Assembly (NCBI GenBank): GCA_905206455.1
Contig: CAJLHL010000043.1
Span: 1-17,679, forward strand
Direction of reading: 5' to 3'
DNA length: 17,679 bases
Origin: an uncultured Eubacteriales bacterium
Lineage (GTDB): Bacteria > Bacillota > Clostridia > Peptostreptococcales > Anaerovoracaceae
Positions 1 to 7,009 of the stretch are shown piece by piece. The notes below the pieces were generated by a model. It did no database searches, was not told the DNA's origin, and was given only the letters and a program-made list of their open reading frames with translations. The translations under genes and the position numbers were made by a program. Each line of letters begins with the position of its first letter. The stretch's first letter is position 1.

Positions 1-462
1 GAGAAAATAAAGTTTCCTAATTATTATGAATATTTTTGTAAGATGGGTTCTAAACCTAAAGCACCAGTTTGTTTTCTATTTGATAATGAAATAAATAGTC
101 AAAGACCATTAAAAAAATTTATTAATAAAAATAAAATTGAAGAAAATAAAATTCAATTATTGAGAGATAATCTTCATTTGAAATTAAAAGAAGATGGAAA
201 CGTATATTTACTTACTAATCCATTGGTTGATAACAAGGACGAGTGTGAAATTGAAAATTTGTTTTTAGAAGAAACTATTAAACATAAAATAGATGGTAAG
301 GAATTGTGTTTAAAAGATCAGTATGATATTAAAAAATATTATGGAAAGGAAATTTTTTCAAAATATATATTTTCTAATTATGAAAGTATAGAATTTAGTA
401 GGTTTCGACCGTTATTAAATGCAATTGATTCAGTCTTGATATCATATGCACAAAGTGAATAA
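1..462 (+). CDS. C-terminal fragment of a retron Ec67-type reverse transcriptase-Toprim protein (5' end outside window)
   Basis: The reading frame is open from base 1, so only the last 153 codons are visible; the Met at base 43 is probably internal. The visible part matches, from memory, the Toprim-bearing C-terminus of the retron Ec67 (Eco2) reverse transcriptase. There is a PV-x3-LFDNE acidic motif at visible residues 22-30 (DND in Ec67), then NVYLLTNPL, EIENLF, an IDGKEL segment, YYGKEIFSKYIF, and an IEFSRFRPLLNAID ending. The RT domain with its YADD motif and the msr-msd RNA would lie left of the window and cannot be checked. Such proteins make multicopy single-stranded DNA and act in anti-phage defence. 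GC content is about a quarter, far below the neighbours, which suggests recent transfer. A different Toprim-like nuclease remains possible. The family call is fairly sure; intactness is unknown. Confidence 0.7.
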   Translation, partial: EKIKFPNYYEYFCKMGSKPKAPVCFLFDNEINSQRPLKKFINKNKIEENKIQLLRDNLHLKLKEDGNVYLLTNPLVDNKDECEIENLFLEETIKHKIDGKELCLKDQYDIKKYYGKEIFSKYIFSNYESIEFSRFRPLLNAIDSVLISYAQSE

Positions 463-565
463 AGCCTATAATACAGCTAAAAAATATTCTAACTCTGTTT
501 TAGACAGAAGTACTTTGTATGAACATCGGATTATTAAAATATTTGAAGAAACGCAAGGAATATAG
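446..565 (+). CDS. Small AT-rich ORF of unknown function after the retron gene
   Basis: This 39-codon ORF overlaps the end of the retron-type gene by 17 bases in another frame, and a stop lies just upstream in its own frame. The product is basic and hydrophilic, with a central stretch NSVLDRSTLYEHRIIKIFEE. I do not recognise it. There is no convincing ribosome binding site before the ATG, so it would depend on translational coupling to the gene it overlaps. Its AT-rich composition matches the retron segment, not the DNA downstream. It may be a real small accessory gene, the remnant of a longer gene, or chance. Confidence 0.25.
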   Translation: MHKVNKAYNTAKKYSNSVLDRSTLYEHRIIKIFEETQGI

Positions 566-570
566 TAAGA

Positions 571-598
571 CAGTGTTATAAAGTTAAGGTCAGTGTTA
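571..598. repeat. CAGTGTTA direct repeat, 20-bp period
   Basis: Two exact copies of CAGTGTTA lie at 571-578 and 591-598, 20 bp start to start, about two helical turns. They sit at the composition boundary between the AT-rich retron segment and the TIGR04076 gene. They could be a regulatory site or a scar at the edge of the insertion. Two 8-mers this close may also be chance. Confidence 0.3.
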
Positions 599-617
599 CA
601 GAAATTTGGAGCAAAAT

Positions 618-932
618 ATGAAAAAATGCAGAATTACAGCGATGAGAATGGCCTACTATAAAGATCTGATGGAAAAGTACGAGAATCCCATAGAGCATGC
701 CTGTGATATGAGGGTAGGACAGGTGTTTATTGCAAACGGCTGGAAAAAGCCTGACGGAATGTGCGACAGTGCATGGGAAACTATGTCAGGTTTCGTAATG
801 ACGCTGACTCATGGCGGTGAGGATTTTTATAATGGCTGGATGAAGAATAAAAAGTCAGCGATGATTTCATGTAACGACGGCTTCCGGCCGGTGAGTTTTC
901 TGATCGAGGCTCTGGAGGAAGAGGCGGAGTGA
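618..932 (+). CDS. TIGR04076 family protein
   Basis: A 104-residue protein of the TIGR04076 family, whose biochemical function is not known. Family hallmarks seen are YENPIEHACD (about 21-30), MCDSAWE (48-54), the THGG turn (64-67), GWMK (73-76) and MISCNDGFRPVSF near the C-terminus. Three cysteines (29, 49, 85) sit in the most conserved segments, so a metal or redox role is plausible but unproven. I start at ATG 618 because a GGAG at 608-611 lies six bases upstream; a TTG at 606 is open in the same frame but overlaps that site. A hairpin follows the gene and the next ~1.1 kb has no intact gene, so it is probably monocistronic. GC content returns here to the level of the rest of the window. 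Confidence 0.85.
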   Translation: MKKCRITAMRMAYYKDLMEKYENPIEHACDMRVGQVFIANGWKKPDGMCDSAWETMSGFVMTLTHGGEDFYNGWMKNKKSAMISCNDGFRPVSFLIEALEEEAE

Positions 933-972
933 CAGCGATAAAAGAGACGGAAAACTTAAAATGATAGGAATG

Positions 973-1014
973 CCCCGGCTGAATTTTCAGCGGGGTATTG
1001 GGGGATTTTATTTA
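973..1014 (+). terminator. Probable terminator after the TIGR04076 gene
   Basis: CCCCG and GCTGA on the left arm pair with TCAGC and GGGG on the right arm (973-995), allowing one bulged base, with a tiny AT loop. The U-rich stretch (GATTTTATTTATT) begins about ten bases after the stem, which is later than in a textbook terminator. Confidence 0.5.
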
Positions 1015-1145
1015 TTGGTTAACTGAGTTTGCTTGTATAATATAGTCGAGTGCATATAATGATTATCAGGACAATCTGTCTTATTTGTCTGTATAGATAA
1101 CTTCAGCCAACTATCATGAAATTTTCTCGTGGGGAAGTTCGGCCT

Positions 1146-1612
1146 TCAGCATTTCGATTTGTTTTTTCGGATTTTCCAGACTTGGTATAGAATATCTTTC
1201 AGAATCAGCATTGTGTCCTGTTCGTTCAGCCAGTGTTTCTCTTTGATTTCGTCCAGCATATTCCCCGAGCCTACGGGTATAATCGGCGATATTCACTTCA
1301 TCCTGATAGTTGGGCAGGATAGGATATTTTCTCCCCTCTCATGCATTTGTCCAGTTGATTTTTTCTTCCGTTTTTTTCGCTGGTCTTGCCGATAACTTCT
1401 TGAATTTCTCTGACGTCGATGTCAAAATCGATGAGCTCGTCTAATGATATATTATACAATACCGTCATTTTTTGACTGACGGATGTTCGGAACGGTTTCA
1501 TCCGTTTCCCATTTTGAGATCGTCTGTCGGCTGACGCCCAGCTTTTGTGCGATACCTTCCTATGAGAGTCCGCATTTTTTCTGGCATGGAACAGGTTGTT
1601 TCCTAAATTCAT
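1146..1612 (-). pseudogene. Decayed XRE (HTH_3) family transcriptional regulator
   Basis: Joining three frames on the minus strand rebuilds a typical Clostridia XRE regulator. It starts MNLGNNLFHARK, runs through the helix-turn-helix KLGVSRQTISKWETDETVP and then MTVLYNISLDELIDFDIDV, and ends in a tail with LGEMLDEIKEKHWLNEQD and ILKDILYQVWK before a stop at 1146-1148. The ATG (1610-1612) keeps a good AAGGAGG ribosome binding site. Lesions seen: a frameshift in the A-run at 1575-1580, a TAG where SQ is expected (1560-1562), a second A-run frameshift before MTVLYN, another A-run shift after KTSEK, a TGA where AW is expected, and an insertion near the LGE segment. No long intact product is possible. 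These regulators bind DNA as dimers; the target of this one is unknown. Confidence 0.85.
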
Positions 1613-2112
1613 CTATTTGTCCTCCTTATCCGTTTTTCTTCTTATCTTTATCCTGTTTAAACCGGAGCGACGGTCTGTTCCTTCGCATCCGGTCTGAATT
1701 TGAAGAGGTCTTAGGGATACGCGACCGGACTGTCTTTCTCCGGGATTTCCGTGAGAGATCCTGCGGCGTGAAAATTTTCAGATGTCCTCTTCCGCATCGC
1801 GGAAGAAGAGATATCGTTCCCATATTATATTACTTCACGAAGACTGATTCCACCGATGATTGCTGTCAGATGTGCGCGTATTCTTTACATAGAGGCTTTG
1901 AAATTATTATTGGAAAAAGTTATCGCTGTGAACGGACTATCCTGCCGGTCTCCAGGATTTTCATACCGATGTTCTGTTGACATAAAAAAAGAGAACTAAA
2001 TCCGACGGAATGAATCCGATGAGCCGCATCTGTGAAAATGCCCTTTGCGCAACTCGCTTCAGAATGTTATAGTGATGAAGAGCTGAAATAAAACTTTGCC
2101 CGCGACAAAAGC
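1613..2112. other. About 500 bp with no intact gene, probably degenerate coding DNA
   Basis: Between the start of the XRE pseudogene and the alkyltransferase-like gene there is no convincing gene. Short open frames exist on both strands (for example 1626-1823 minus and a plus-strand frame to 1980), but none shows a family motif or a good ribosome binding site. A plus-strand fragment at 2038-2085, MPFAQLASECYSDEELK, reads protein-like before a stop. Given the ruined gene next door, I infer that this is gene debris. Confidence 0.4.
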
Positions 2113-2126
2113 GAGGAATGATAAAA

Positions 2127-2435
2127 ATGAAACGTGTTTTAGATGACAGTTTGATATATGAGATTCTGTCCGCAGTGGAAGAGATTCCCGAAGGCAGGAC
2201 TGCCACATACGGCCAGATCGCGTGTCTGATCGGCAGAGAGAAAAATGCCAGACTGGTGGGAAAGGTTCTCAGCAGAGCGGAGTATTACGGAAGTTTCCCC
2301 TGTCACTGGGTGGTAAACCACGCGGGAAGGCTGGCGCCGGGATGGCCGGAGCAGGCGGATCTGCTCCGGCAGGAAGGGGTGCCCATGAAAGACGACACCC
2401 ATGTGGATTTAAAAAAGTGCAGGTGGGAAGTTTGA
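2127..2435 (+). CDS. MGMT-family (O6-alkylguanine-DNA alkyltransferase-like) protein
   Basis: A 102-residue protein consisting only of the DNA-binding/alkyl-acceptor domain of the 6-O-methylguanine-DNA methyltransferase family. It shows IPEGRTATYGQIA (20-32), the arginine-finger segment NARLVGKVL (40-48) and the active-site motif PCHWVVN (58-64). Cys59 is present, unlike true alkyltransferase-like (ATL) proteins, where it is replaced, usually by Trp. The usual PCHRV reads PCHWV here. The N-terminal domain of Ogt is absent, which is normal for this small subgroup. The role is inferred as repair or recognition of alkylated guanine. I prefer ATG 2127 over ATG 2118 because the GAGG at 2113-2116 touches 2118 but stands ten bases from 2127. 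A terminator follows the stop. Confidence 0.85.
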   Translation: MKRVLDDSLIYEILSAVEEIPEGRTATYGQIACLIGREKNARLVGKVLSRAEYYGSFPCHWVVNHAGRLAPGWPEQADLLRQEGVPMKDDTHVDLKKCRWEV

Positions 2436-2441
2436 AAACGG

Positions 2442-2470
2442 AATCCGCCTCCGCAGGCGGCGGATTTTCT
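2442..2470 (+). terminator. Terminator after the MGMT-family gene
   Basis: AATCCGCC (2442-2449) and GGCGGATT (2459-2466) form a perfect 8-bp stem followed directly by TTTCT. It separates the alkyltransferase-like gene from the LysR gene, whose start is about 30 bases on. Confidence 0.7.
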
Positions 2471-2498
2471 CTGTACTGTTTGGAAAGGACGGTTGGTC

Positions 2499-3395
2499 AT
2501 GACCCTGTTACAGCTGAAATATGTGGTTGAGGTTGCAAAGACCGGAAATATAACCGAAGCGGCGAAAAGGCTGTACCTTTCGCAGCCGAGCCTTACCAAT
2601 GCTATACGCGAATTGGAAAAGGAAATGCAGATAACGATATTCTGCAGAACAAATCGGGGCGTGACCGTCACAAATGAGGGCGATTTGTTTCTCTCCTACG
2701 CCAGACAGGTATTGGAGCAGACGGATCTCCTCACCGAGAAATTTACCGGAAAAGGTGCCGGCAGCAGACATTTTTCCGTTTCCTGTCAGCACTATTCTTT
2801 TGCGGTCAATGCGTTTGTCGATGTCATTCGGGAATACGGGGGCAAACAGTATGATTTTGTCCTTCGGGAGACGCAGACGCATGAGATTATAGAGGATGTG
2901 AGCAGGCTTAAGAGTGAAATCGGTATCTTATACACTTCTTCAAAAAACGAAGAGGTGATCATGAAATTTATCCGTCAGAGCGATCTGCTTTTTGAGGAAT
3001 TGTTTGTAGCGAAACCGCATGTTTTCCTGTCTTCACGCCATCCGCTGGCGGCGAAGGCGACTCTTTCCATAGAAGATCTGGAAGATTATCCCTATCTTTC
3101 TTTTGAACAGGGAGAGTATAATTCGTTCTATTTCTCAGAGGAAATACTGAGCACTCTTGACCGCAGAAAAAGTATCAAGGTAAGAGACCGGGCGACTTTA
3201 TTTAATCTGGTGATCGGACTGGACGGCTATACCGTAAGTTCCGGCGTCATCAGCAGGAAGCTCAACGGGGCGAATATCATCGCTGTTCCTCTGCTCGTCG
3301 AAGAATATATGAGGATCGGAACCATCCGGCAGAAAAATATGCCGCTTACGCAGTATGGTGAAAGTTATATGAAAGCTCTGAGAAAATATATTTGA
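2499..3395 (+). CDS. LysR family transcriptional regulator
   Basis: A 298-residue LysR-type regulator of normal length. The winged helix-turn-helix fills residues 1-60 (MTLLQLKYVVEVAKTGNITE, AAKRLYLSQPSLTNAIRELE, then RGVTVTNEGD). The effector-binding domain begins around residue 90 and includes VFLSSRHPLA and the typical LEDYPYLSFEQG segment. It acts in the cytoplasm as a DNA-binding sensor. Its ligand is not evident. I start at ATG 2499, with AAAGGA at 2484-2489 upstream; a TTG at 2493 is also in frame. The next gene on the same strand encodes a MetE-like methionine synthase, behind a strong terminator, so the regulator may control methionine synthesis. That is inference from position only. 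Confidence 0.9.
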   Translation: MTLLQLKYVVEVAKTGNITEAAKRLYLSQPSLTNAIRELEKEMQITIFCRTNRGVTVTNEGDLFLSYARQVLEQTDLLTEKFTGKGAGSRHFSVSCQHYSFAVNAFVDVIREYGGKQYDFVLRETQTHEIIEDVSRLKSEIGILYTSSKNEEVIMKFIRQSDLLFEELFVAKPHVFLSSRHPLAAKATLSIEDLEDYPYLSFEQGEYNSFYFSEEILSTLDRRKSIKVRDRATLFNLVIGLDGYTVSSGVISRKLNGANIIAVPLLVEEYMRIGTIRQKNMPLTQYGESYMKALRKYI

Positions 3396-3421
3396 GCGGC
3401 TCGCGGCGAGAATCGCAGACG

Positions 3422-3463
3422 GCGGTTTGTCATAGTTTCAGACTATGGCGAACCGCTTTTTTT
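3422..3463 (+). terminator. Strong terminator after the LysR gene
   Basis: GCGGTTTGTCATAGT (3422-3436) pairs with ACTATGGCGAACCGC (3442-3456), allowing two G-T wobbles, over a short loop. Seven Ts follow. Confidence 0.9.
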
Positions 3464-3470
3464 ATATATT

Positions 3471-3498
3471 TTTCAAAGGGAAAAGAATGCGCTAAAAT
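3471..3498 (+). promoter_or_regulatory. Weak candidate promoter for the MetE-like gene
   Basis: TTTCAA (3471-3476) and TAAAAT (3493-3498) are 16 bp apart in the 180-base region between the LysR terminator and the MetE-like gene. The -35 is a poor match. I see no S-box (SAM) or T-box consensus in this 5' region, only modest GC-rich pairing around 3555-3595. Confidence 0.3.
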
Positions 3499-3645
3499 CG
3501 GTATGAAATACAGTTGAAACAGAAATGAGAGAGCGAGAGGGCAGACTTTGCAGACCGCGGCGCGGGTCAGCCGGGACCGGAAGTGTCCGGAAAGTTCTCA
3601 AAAGCGGCGGAAAATCACATAGATCAGAAAAAGGAGATGAAAGAT

Positions 3646-4773
3646 ATGAGCAGATTAAAAACGCCATTTCGTTATGATTATGTAGGGAGTTTTCTTCGTC
3701 CGGAAGAACTGATCTCCATGAGAAAAAATTTTGAAGATGGGAAAATCACTGCGGAGGAATTGAAAGCTGCGGAGGATCGCTGCATTGCGGATTTGGTAAC
3801 AAAACAGAAAGCGGCGGGTTACCATGTCATTACGGACGGAGAGTTCCGCAGAAAGAGCTGGCATTTGGATTTTATGTGGGGATTAAACGGCGTGGAACGG
3901 ATAGAACTGGATCACGGTTATTTCTTTCACGGGATGGAGACGTATCACACTTCTGTAGAGGTGACCGGAAAAATTACAGGAGAAAGTCATCCTTTTGTGG
4001 ATCATTATAAATTTTTAAGACAGTTTGAAGATGAGAATACTGTCGCGAAGCAGACGATTCCCGCGCCTGCGCAGATGCTGTCTGAATTATTCAGGGCGGA
4101 CAATGCTGAAAAGACCAGAGGCGTTTACCCGGATTATGAACAGCTTGTACAGGATATCGCCGCGGCGTACCGGACGGTGATCCGAGAACTGTACGAAGCC
4201 GGATGCAGAAATATTCAGCTGGACGACTGCACATGGGGAATGGTGGTCGACTCGGAATACTGGGAGAAAAAACTGGGCGCAGGAGCGGATATCGAAGAGG
4301 AAGCGAGAAAATATCTTCGGATCAATAATCTTGCGATTGAGGGAAAGCCTGAGGACCTGGTGATCAATACTCATGTGTGCAGGGGGAACTATCAGTCGAC
4401 ATATGCCGCATCCGGACCGTATGATAAGATAGCGCCGATCCTTTTTTCAGACGAAAATGCGGAGGCTTTTTATCTGGAATATGACGACGAACGTTCCGGA
4501 GGGTTTGAACCGCTGAAATATGTTACGGGCAATAAAAAAGTCGTTCTCGGACTGATCACGACGAAATCCCCTGTTCTCGAAAAGAAGGAGGAGGTGATCG
4601 CCCGTATTCATGAAGCGGAGAAATATATTCCGCTGGACAGATTATATCTCAGTCCGCAGTGCGGTTTTTCATCCAATGAAATTGGCAATAAACTGACGGA
4701 AGAGGAGCAGTGGGCGAAACTGGCTCTGGTAAGACAGATCGCAGAGGAAGTGTGGGGAAAAGAATCGGTTTAA
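3646..4773 (+). CDS. Cobalamin-independent methionine synthase, short YxjG/YxjH type
   Basis: A 375-residue protein matching the C-terminal catalytic half of MetE as found in stand-alone YxjG/YxjH-type enzymes. It would transfer a methyl group to homocysteine in the last step of methionine synthesis; the natural methyl donor is less certain than for full MetE. The start has RYDYVGSFLRPEEL. The zinc site can be read as His243 and Cys245 (THVCRGN), probably Glu278 (LEYDDERSGG) and Cys339 (LSPQCGFSS). QLDDCTWG fills the position of the MetE substrate-binding acidic motif. ATG 3646 has AAGGAG at 3631-3636; an in-frame ATG at 3637 abuts that site, and the frame is open further up to about 3583. 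The neighbouring LysR gene and the metY-cysK operon 10.6 kb away fit sulfur amino-acid metabolism. Confidence 0.88.
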   Translation: MSRLKTPFRYDYVGSFLRPEELISMRKNFEDGKITAEELKAAEDRCIADLVTKQKAAGYHVITDGEFRRKSWHLDFMWGLNGVERIELDHGYFFHGMETYHTSVEVTGKITGESHPFVDHYKFLRQFEDENTVAKQTIPAPAQMLSELFRADNAEKTRGVYPDYEQLVQDIAAAYRTVIRELYEAGCRNIQLDDCTWGMVVDSEYWEKKLGAGADIEEEARKYLRINNLAIEGKPEDLVINTHVCRGNYQSTYAASGPYDKIAPILFSDENAEAFYLEYDDERSGGFEPLKYVTGNKKVVLGLITTKSPVLEKKEEVIARIHEAEKYIPLDRLYLSPQCGFSSNEIGNKLTEEEQWAKLALVRQIAEEVWGKESV

Positions 4774-4851
4774 TCCATAAAGACCGCGGCTGTCTCGCGT
4801 CTCTGCGGCGGATTCCGCCGTCCTTTCTTCTGGACAGCGAAAACAAAACAG

Positions 4852-4892
4852 AAAAATACCGCCGGCCTATTGTCCGCCGGCGGTATTTTTTG
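4852..4892 (+). terminator. Strong terminator after the MetE-like gene
   Basis: AAAAATACCGCCGGC (4852-4866) is a perfect 15-bp inverted repeat with GCCGGCGGTATTTTT (4876-4890), with a nine-base loop and a T-run. The A-rich left arm means it could also work on the minus strand. Confidence 0.93.
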
Positions 4893-5024
4893 TTACAGTA
4901 GATTCTGTAGCGGCAGAAGATCTGTTTTTCGGAATTTATTTGTGCAGATAAGGAAATCTCTGGATAGAAGGCGGACAATTTTATCACCCGTCTTTCGGAG
5001 AGCAGTGAAAGGAGAGGCGGGGCG

Positions 5025-5696
5025 ATGAAAAAAATCATGATCGCAGACGACGAGCCGGGAATCGTCGAAATGATAAAGGGGTATTTTGAGATGTTGGGCT
5101 ATGAGGTGATCACTGCTCAGGACGGAACATCCGCTCTGGAGAAGATATCGCAGCGGCCGGATCTGATTCTTCTCGATATCAATATGCCGGGGATGGACGG
5201 GCTGGAAGTGTGCCGACTCGTCCGGGAACATGTGGCCTGTCCTGTCATTTTTCTCACCGCCCGGTTGGAGAACGGAGATAAGATTGCAGGATTCGGCGCG
5301 GGAGCGGACGATTATATTGTCAAACCCTTCGACATCGATGTGCTGGGCGCCCGGGTGGAAGCGCATCTTCGGAGGGAGGAACGCAGGACGGCGCCGTCGG
5401 CCGTCCGTTTTTTCGGAGAGCTGACCGTGGATTATTCCGCACGCAGGGTGACGGTGGGAGACGAACCCGTGCCTTTATCCCGGCGGGAATTCGATATCGT
5501 GGAGCTTCTGTCCCTCAATGAGAGGCAGATTTTTGACCGGGAGAGAATCTATGAGACGATCTGGGGCGTCGACGGCGCCGGCTACAGCAATACTGTTCTG
5601 GAACACATCCGGAAAGTCCGTGCAAAACTCTCCGAAAAGACGCTTCACAACTATATCGAGACTGTCTGGGGGTGCGGTTACCGATGGAATGGCTGA
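5025..5696 (+). CDS. OmpR/PhoB-family response regulator
   Basis: A 223-residue regulator with a receiver domain (about 1-115) and an OmpR-type winged helix (about 128-222). The receiver holds the acidic pair Asp8-Asp9, the phosphorylation site Asp51 (LLDINMPGMDG), Thr78 and Lys100 (VKPF). The DNA-binding half shows LSRREFDIVELL, then VLEHIRKVRAKL and the wing VWGCGYRW. The kinase gene overlaps its 3' end, so the two are certain partners. ATG 5025 follows purine-rich GGAGAGGCGGGG. This type usually controls an adjacent ABC transporter that removes or senses an antimicrobial peptide or another envelope insult. The ABC genes downstream fit that, but the signal is unknown. Confidence 0.93.
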   Translation: MKKIMIADDEPGIVEMIKGYFEMLGYEVITAQDGTSALEKISQRPDLILLDINMPGMDGLEVCRLVREHVACPVIFLTARLENGDKIAGFGAGADDYIVKPFDIDVLGARVEAHLRREERRTAPSAVRFFGELTVDYSARRVTVGDEPVPLSRREFDIVELLSLNERQIFDRERIYETIWGVDGAGYSNTVLEHIRKVRAKLSEKTLHNYIETVWGCGYRWNG

Positions 5697-6853
5697 GCGT
5701 AAAAATGAGAAATATGGGGCTGCGCAGATTCTATATTTTGGTGAGCGCTTTGAGTCTTTTGACCGCTCTCCTCTGTACGGCCGTCACCTTTTGGGTCTGT
5801 ATCCGTCTGAGAGAGCAGGTCGCTCCTGCCGGCCTTGAAATCGAATACGATCTGTACGGAAATCCCGTGTCTTCGGAGTTTGCTTCTCCGCCTTCTGCTG
5901 AACAGTGGCGAATGGCAAATCTGATTCAGTCGCTCCAGTATGTGCTGCCGGTTATTTACTTCACCGCAGCGGTTATCGTCTCAGGAGCGGTGATCTATCG
6001 CTGCAAGCTGAGAGAACCGATCCGGATGCTGCAGAGCGGGGCGCAGCGGATTATGGAACAGGATCTGGATTTTACCATTTCCTCTGACAGCGGCGACGAA
6101 CTGGGACAGCTCTGCGCCGCTTTCGAAAAAATGCGAGGTCAGCTGCAGAAAAACAACCGGGAATTATGGCGCCAGGCGGAAGAGCGCAGACGGCTGAACG
6201 CCGCGTTTTCACATGATCTGAGAAATCCGGTGACCGTGCTGAAAGGTTCTGTGCGCCTGATGGAAAAAAGCCTGGTACAGGACAATCTGCTGCCGGAAAA
6301 TATCCGGAAAAATCTGGCGCAGATGAGTCGCTATACGGAGCGCATCGCCGATTATATAGAAGTGATGAGCAGCGCTCAGAGACTGGAGGATACGCCCTGC
6401 ATTCCCAAAGCGATTTCCTTCGGAAAGATCAGGGCCGGTTTTCAGGAGGGTGCGGGACTGCTGTTGCAGGATTGCCGCGTCCGTCTTGTCTTTGCCTTTC
6501 ACGGCAGCGACAGCGCGCCTCTCTGGCTGGACGAAGCTATTTTTTCCGCCGTCTCTGAAAATCTGCTGACCAATGCCGGCCGCTATGCGGAAAAAGAGAT
6601 CTGCACCGCTCTGTCTTTACGCCGGGATCGTCTGATTTTAAAAGTGGAGGACGACGGAGAGGGATTCTCCGAGGAACTTCTGCGAAAAGGTATGCAGCCT
6701 TTTGTGCGGGGAGATAAGAGCGACCCCGGACATTTCGGTATGGGGCTTTATATCTGCCGTCTGCTCTGCGAAAAACACGGCGGCAGTCTGCATCTGACCA
6801 ACGGTGCGTCGGGAGCCGTCGTCACGGCAGAACTGAAAATCTCAAAATCTTGA
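5684..6853 (+). CDS. Membrane sensor histidine kinase
   Basis: A 389-residue kinase with two membrane helices (about 16-40 and 85-105) around a short ~45-residue extracellular loop, then a HAMP domain (about 106-160), the H-box FSHDLRNPVTVLKG with His177, and an ATPase domain. The latter has the N-box SENLLTNAGRYA, the G1 box DDGEGF (Asp324) and the G2 box GHFGMGL (349-355). The loop is short for direct ligand binding, so sensing may occur in the membrane or through the transporter, as for Bce-type kinases; that is inference. ATG 5684 lies inside the regulator gene (13-base overlap) with a GGGGG-containing site about ten bases upstream; GTG 5672 is an alternative. It phosphorylates the upstream regulator. 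Confidence 0.92.
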   Translation: MEWLSVKMRNMGLRRFYILVSALSLLTALLCTAVTFWVCIRLREQVAPAGLEIEYDLYGNPVSSEFASPPSAEQWRMANLIQSLQYVLPVIYFTAAVIVSGAVIYRCKLREPIRMLQSGAQRIMEQDLDFTISSDSGDELGQLCAAFEKMRGQLQKNNRELWRQAEERRRLNAAFSHDLRNPVTVLKGSVRLMEKSLVQDNLLPENIRKNLAQMSRYTERIADYIEVMSSAQRLEDTPCIPKAISFGKIRAGFQEGAGLLLQDCRVRLVFAFHGSDSAPLWLDEAIFSAVSENLLTNAGRYAEKEICTALSLRRDRLILKVEDDGEGFSEELLRKGMQPFVRGDKSDPGHFGMGLYICRLLCEKHGGSLHLTNGASGAVVTAELKISKS

Positions 6854-6865
6854 TAAAATCTTGAT
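6844..6865 (+). promoter_or_regulatory. Candidate response-regulator operator: AAAATCTTGAT tandem repeat
   Basis: An exact 11-bp tandem duplication overlaps the kinase stop codon and precedes the ABC operon. Direct half-sites with a period of one helical turn are the usual binding pattern of OmpR-family regulators, and such a regulator is encoded here. A terminator-like hairpin lies just downstream, so any promoter using this site would have to read past it. The function is inferred. Confidence 0.4.
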
Positions 6866-6874
6866 TTTTGTCGG

Positions 6875-6909
6875 ATACACTCTTCTCAGATGAGAGGAGT
6901 GTATTTTTT
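6875..6909 (+). terminator. Terminator after the kinase gene
   Basis: ATACACTCTTCTCA (6875-6888) pairs with TGAGAGGAGTGTAT (6891-6904), with one G-T wobble; the innermost pairs would open to form the loop. A T-run follows. It probably separates the kinase transcript from the ABC operon, or attenuates read-through. Confidence 0.85.
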
Positions 6910-7009
6910 ATCGCTTCTTTCGCCTGACCGAAGTCCGCAGTTTTGACAGAAGAGCAAAATTCCTCGGAGGACGGGGTCTTTCCATATTTATCGCAGAAAA
7001 GGAGAAGGG

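Noticed and set aside
1483..1980. 165-codon plus-strand open frame through the decayed region
   Set aside because: Runs antisense to the XRE pseudogene at one end and shows no motif or ribosome binding site; the minus-strand pseudogene explains part of it.
3464..3645. Possible SAM or T-box riboswitch before the MetE-like gene
   Set aside because: No S-box or T-box consensus segments were found; only modest GC-rich pairing.
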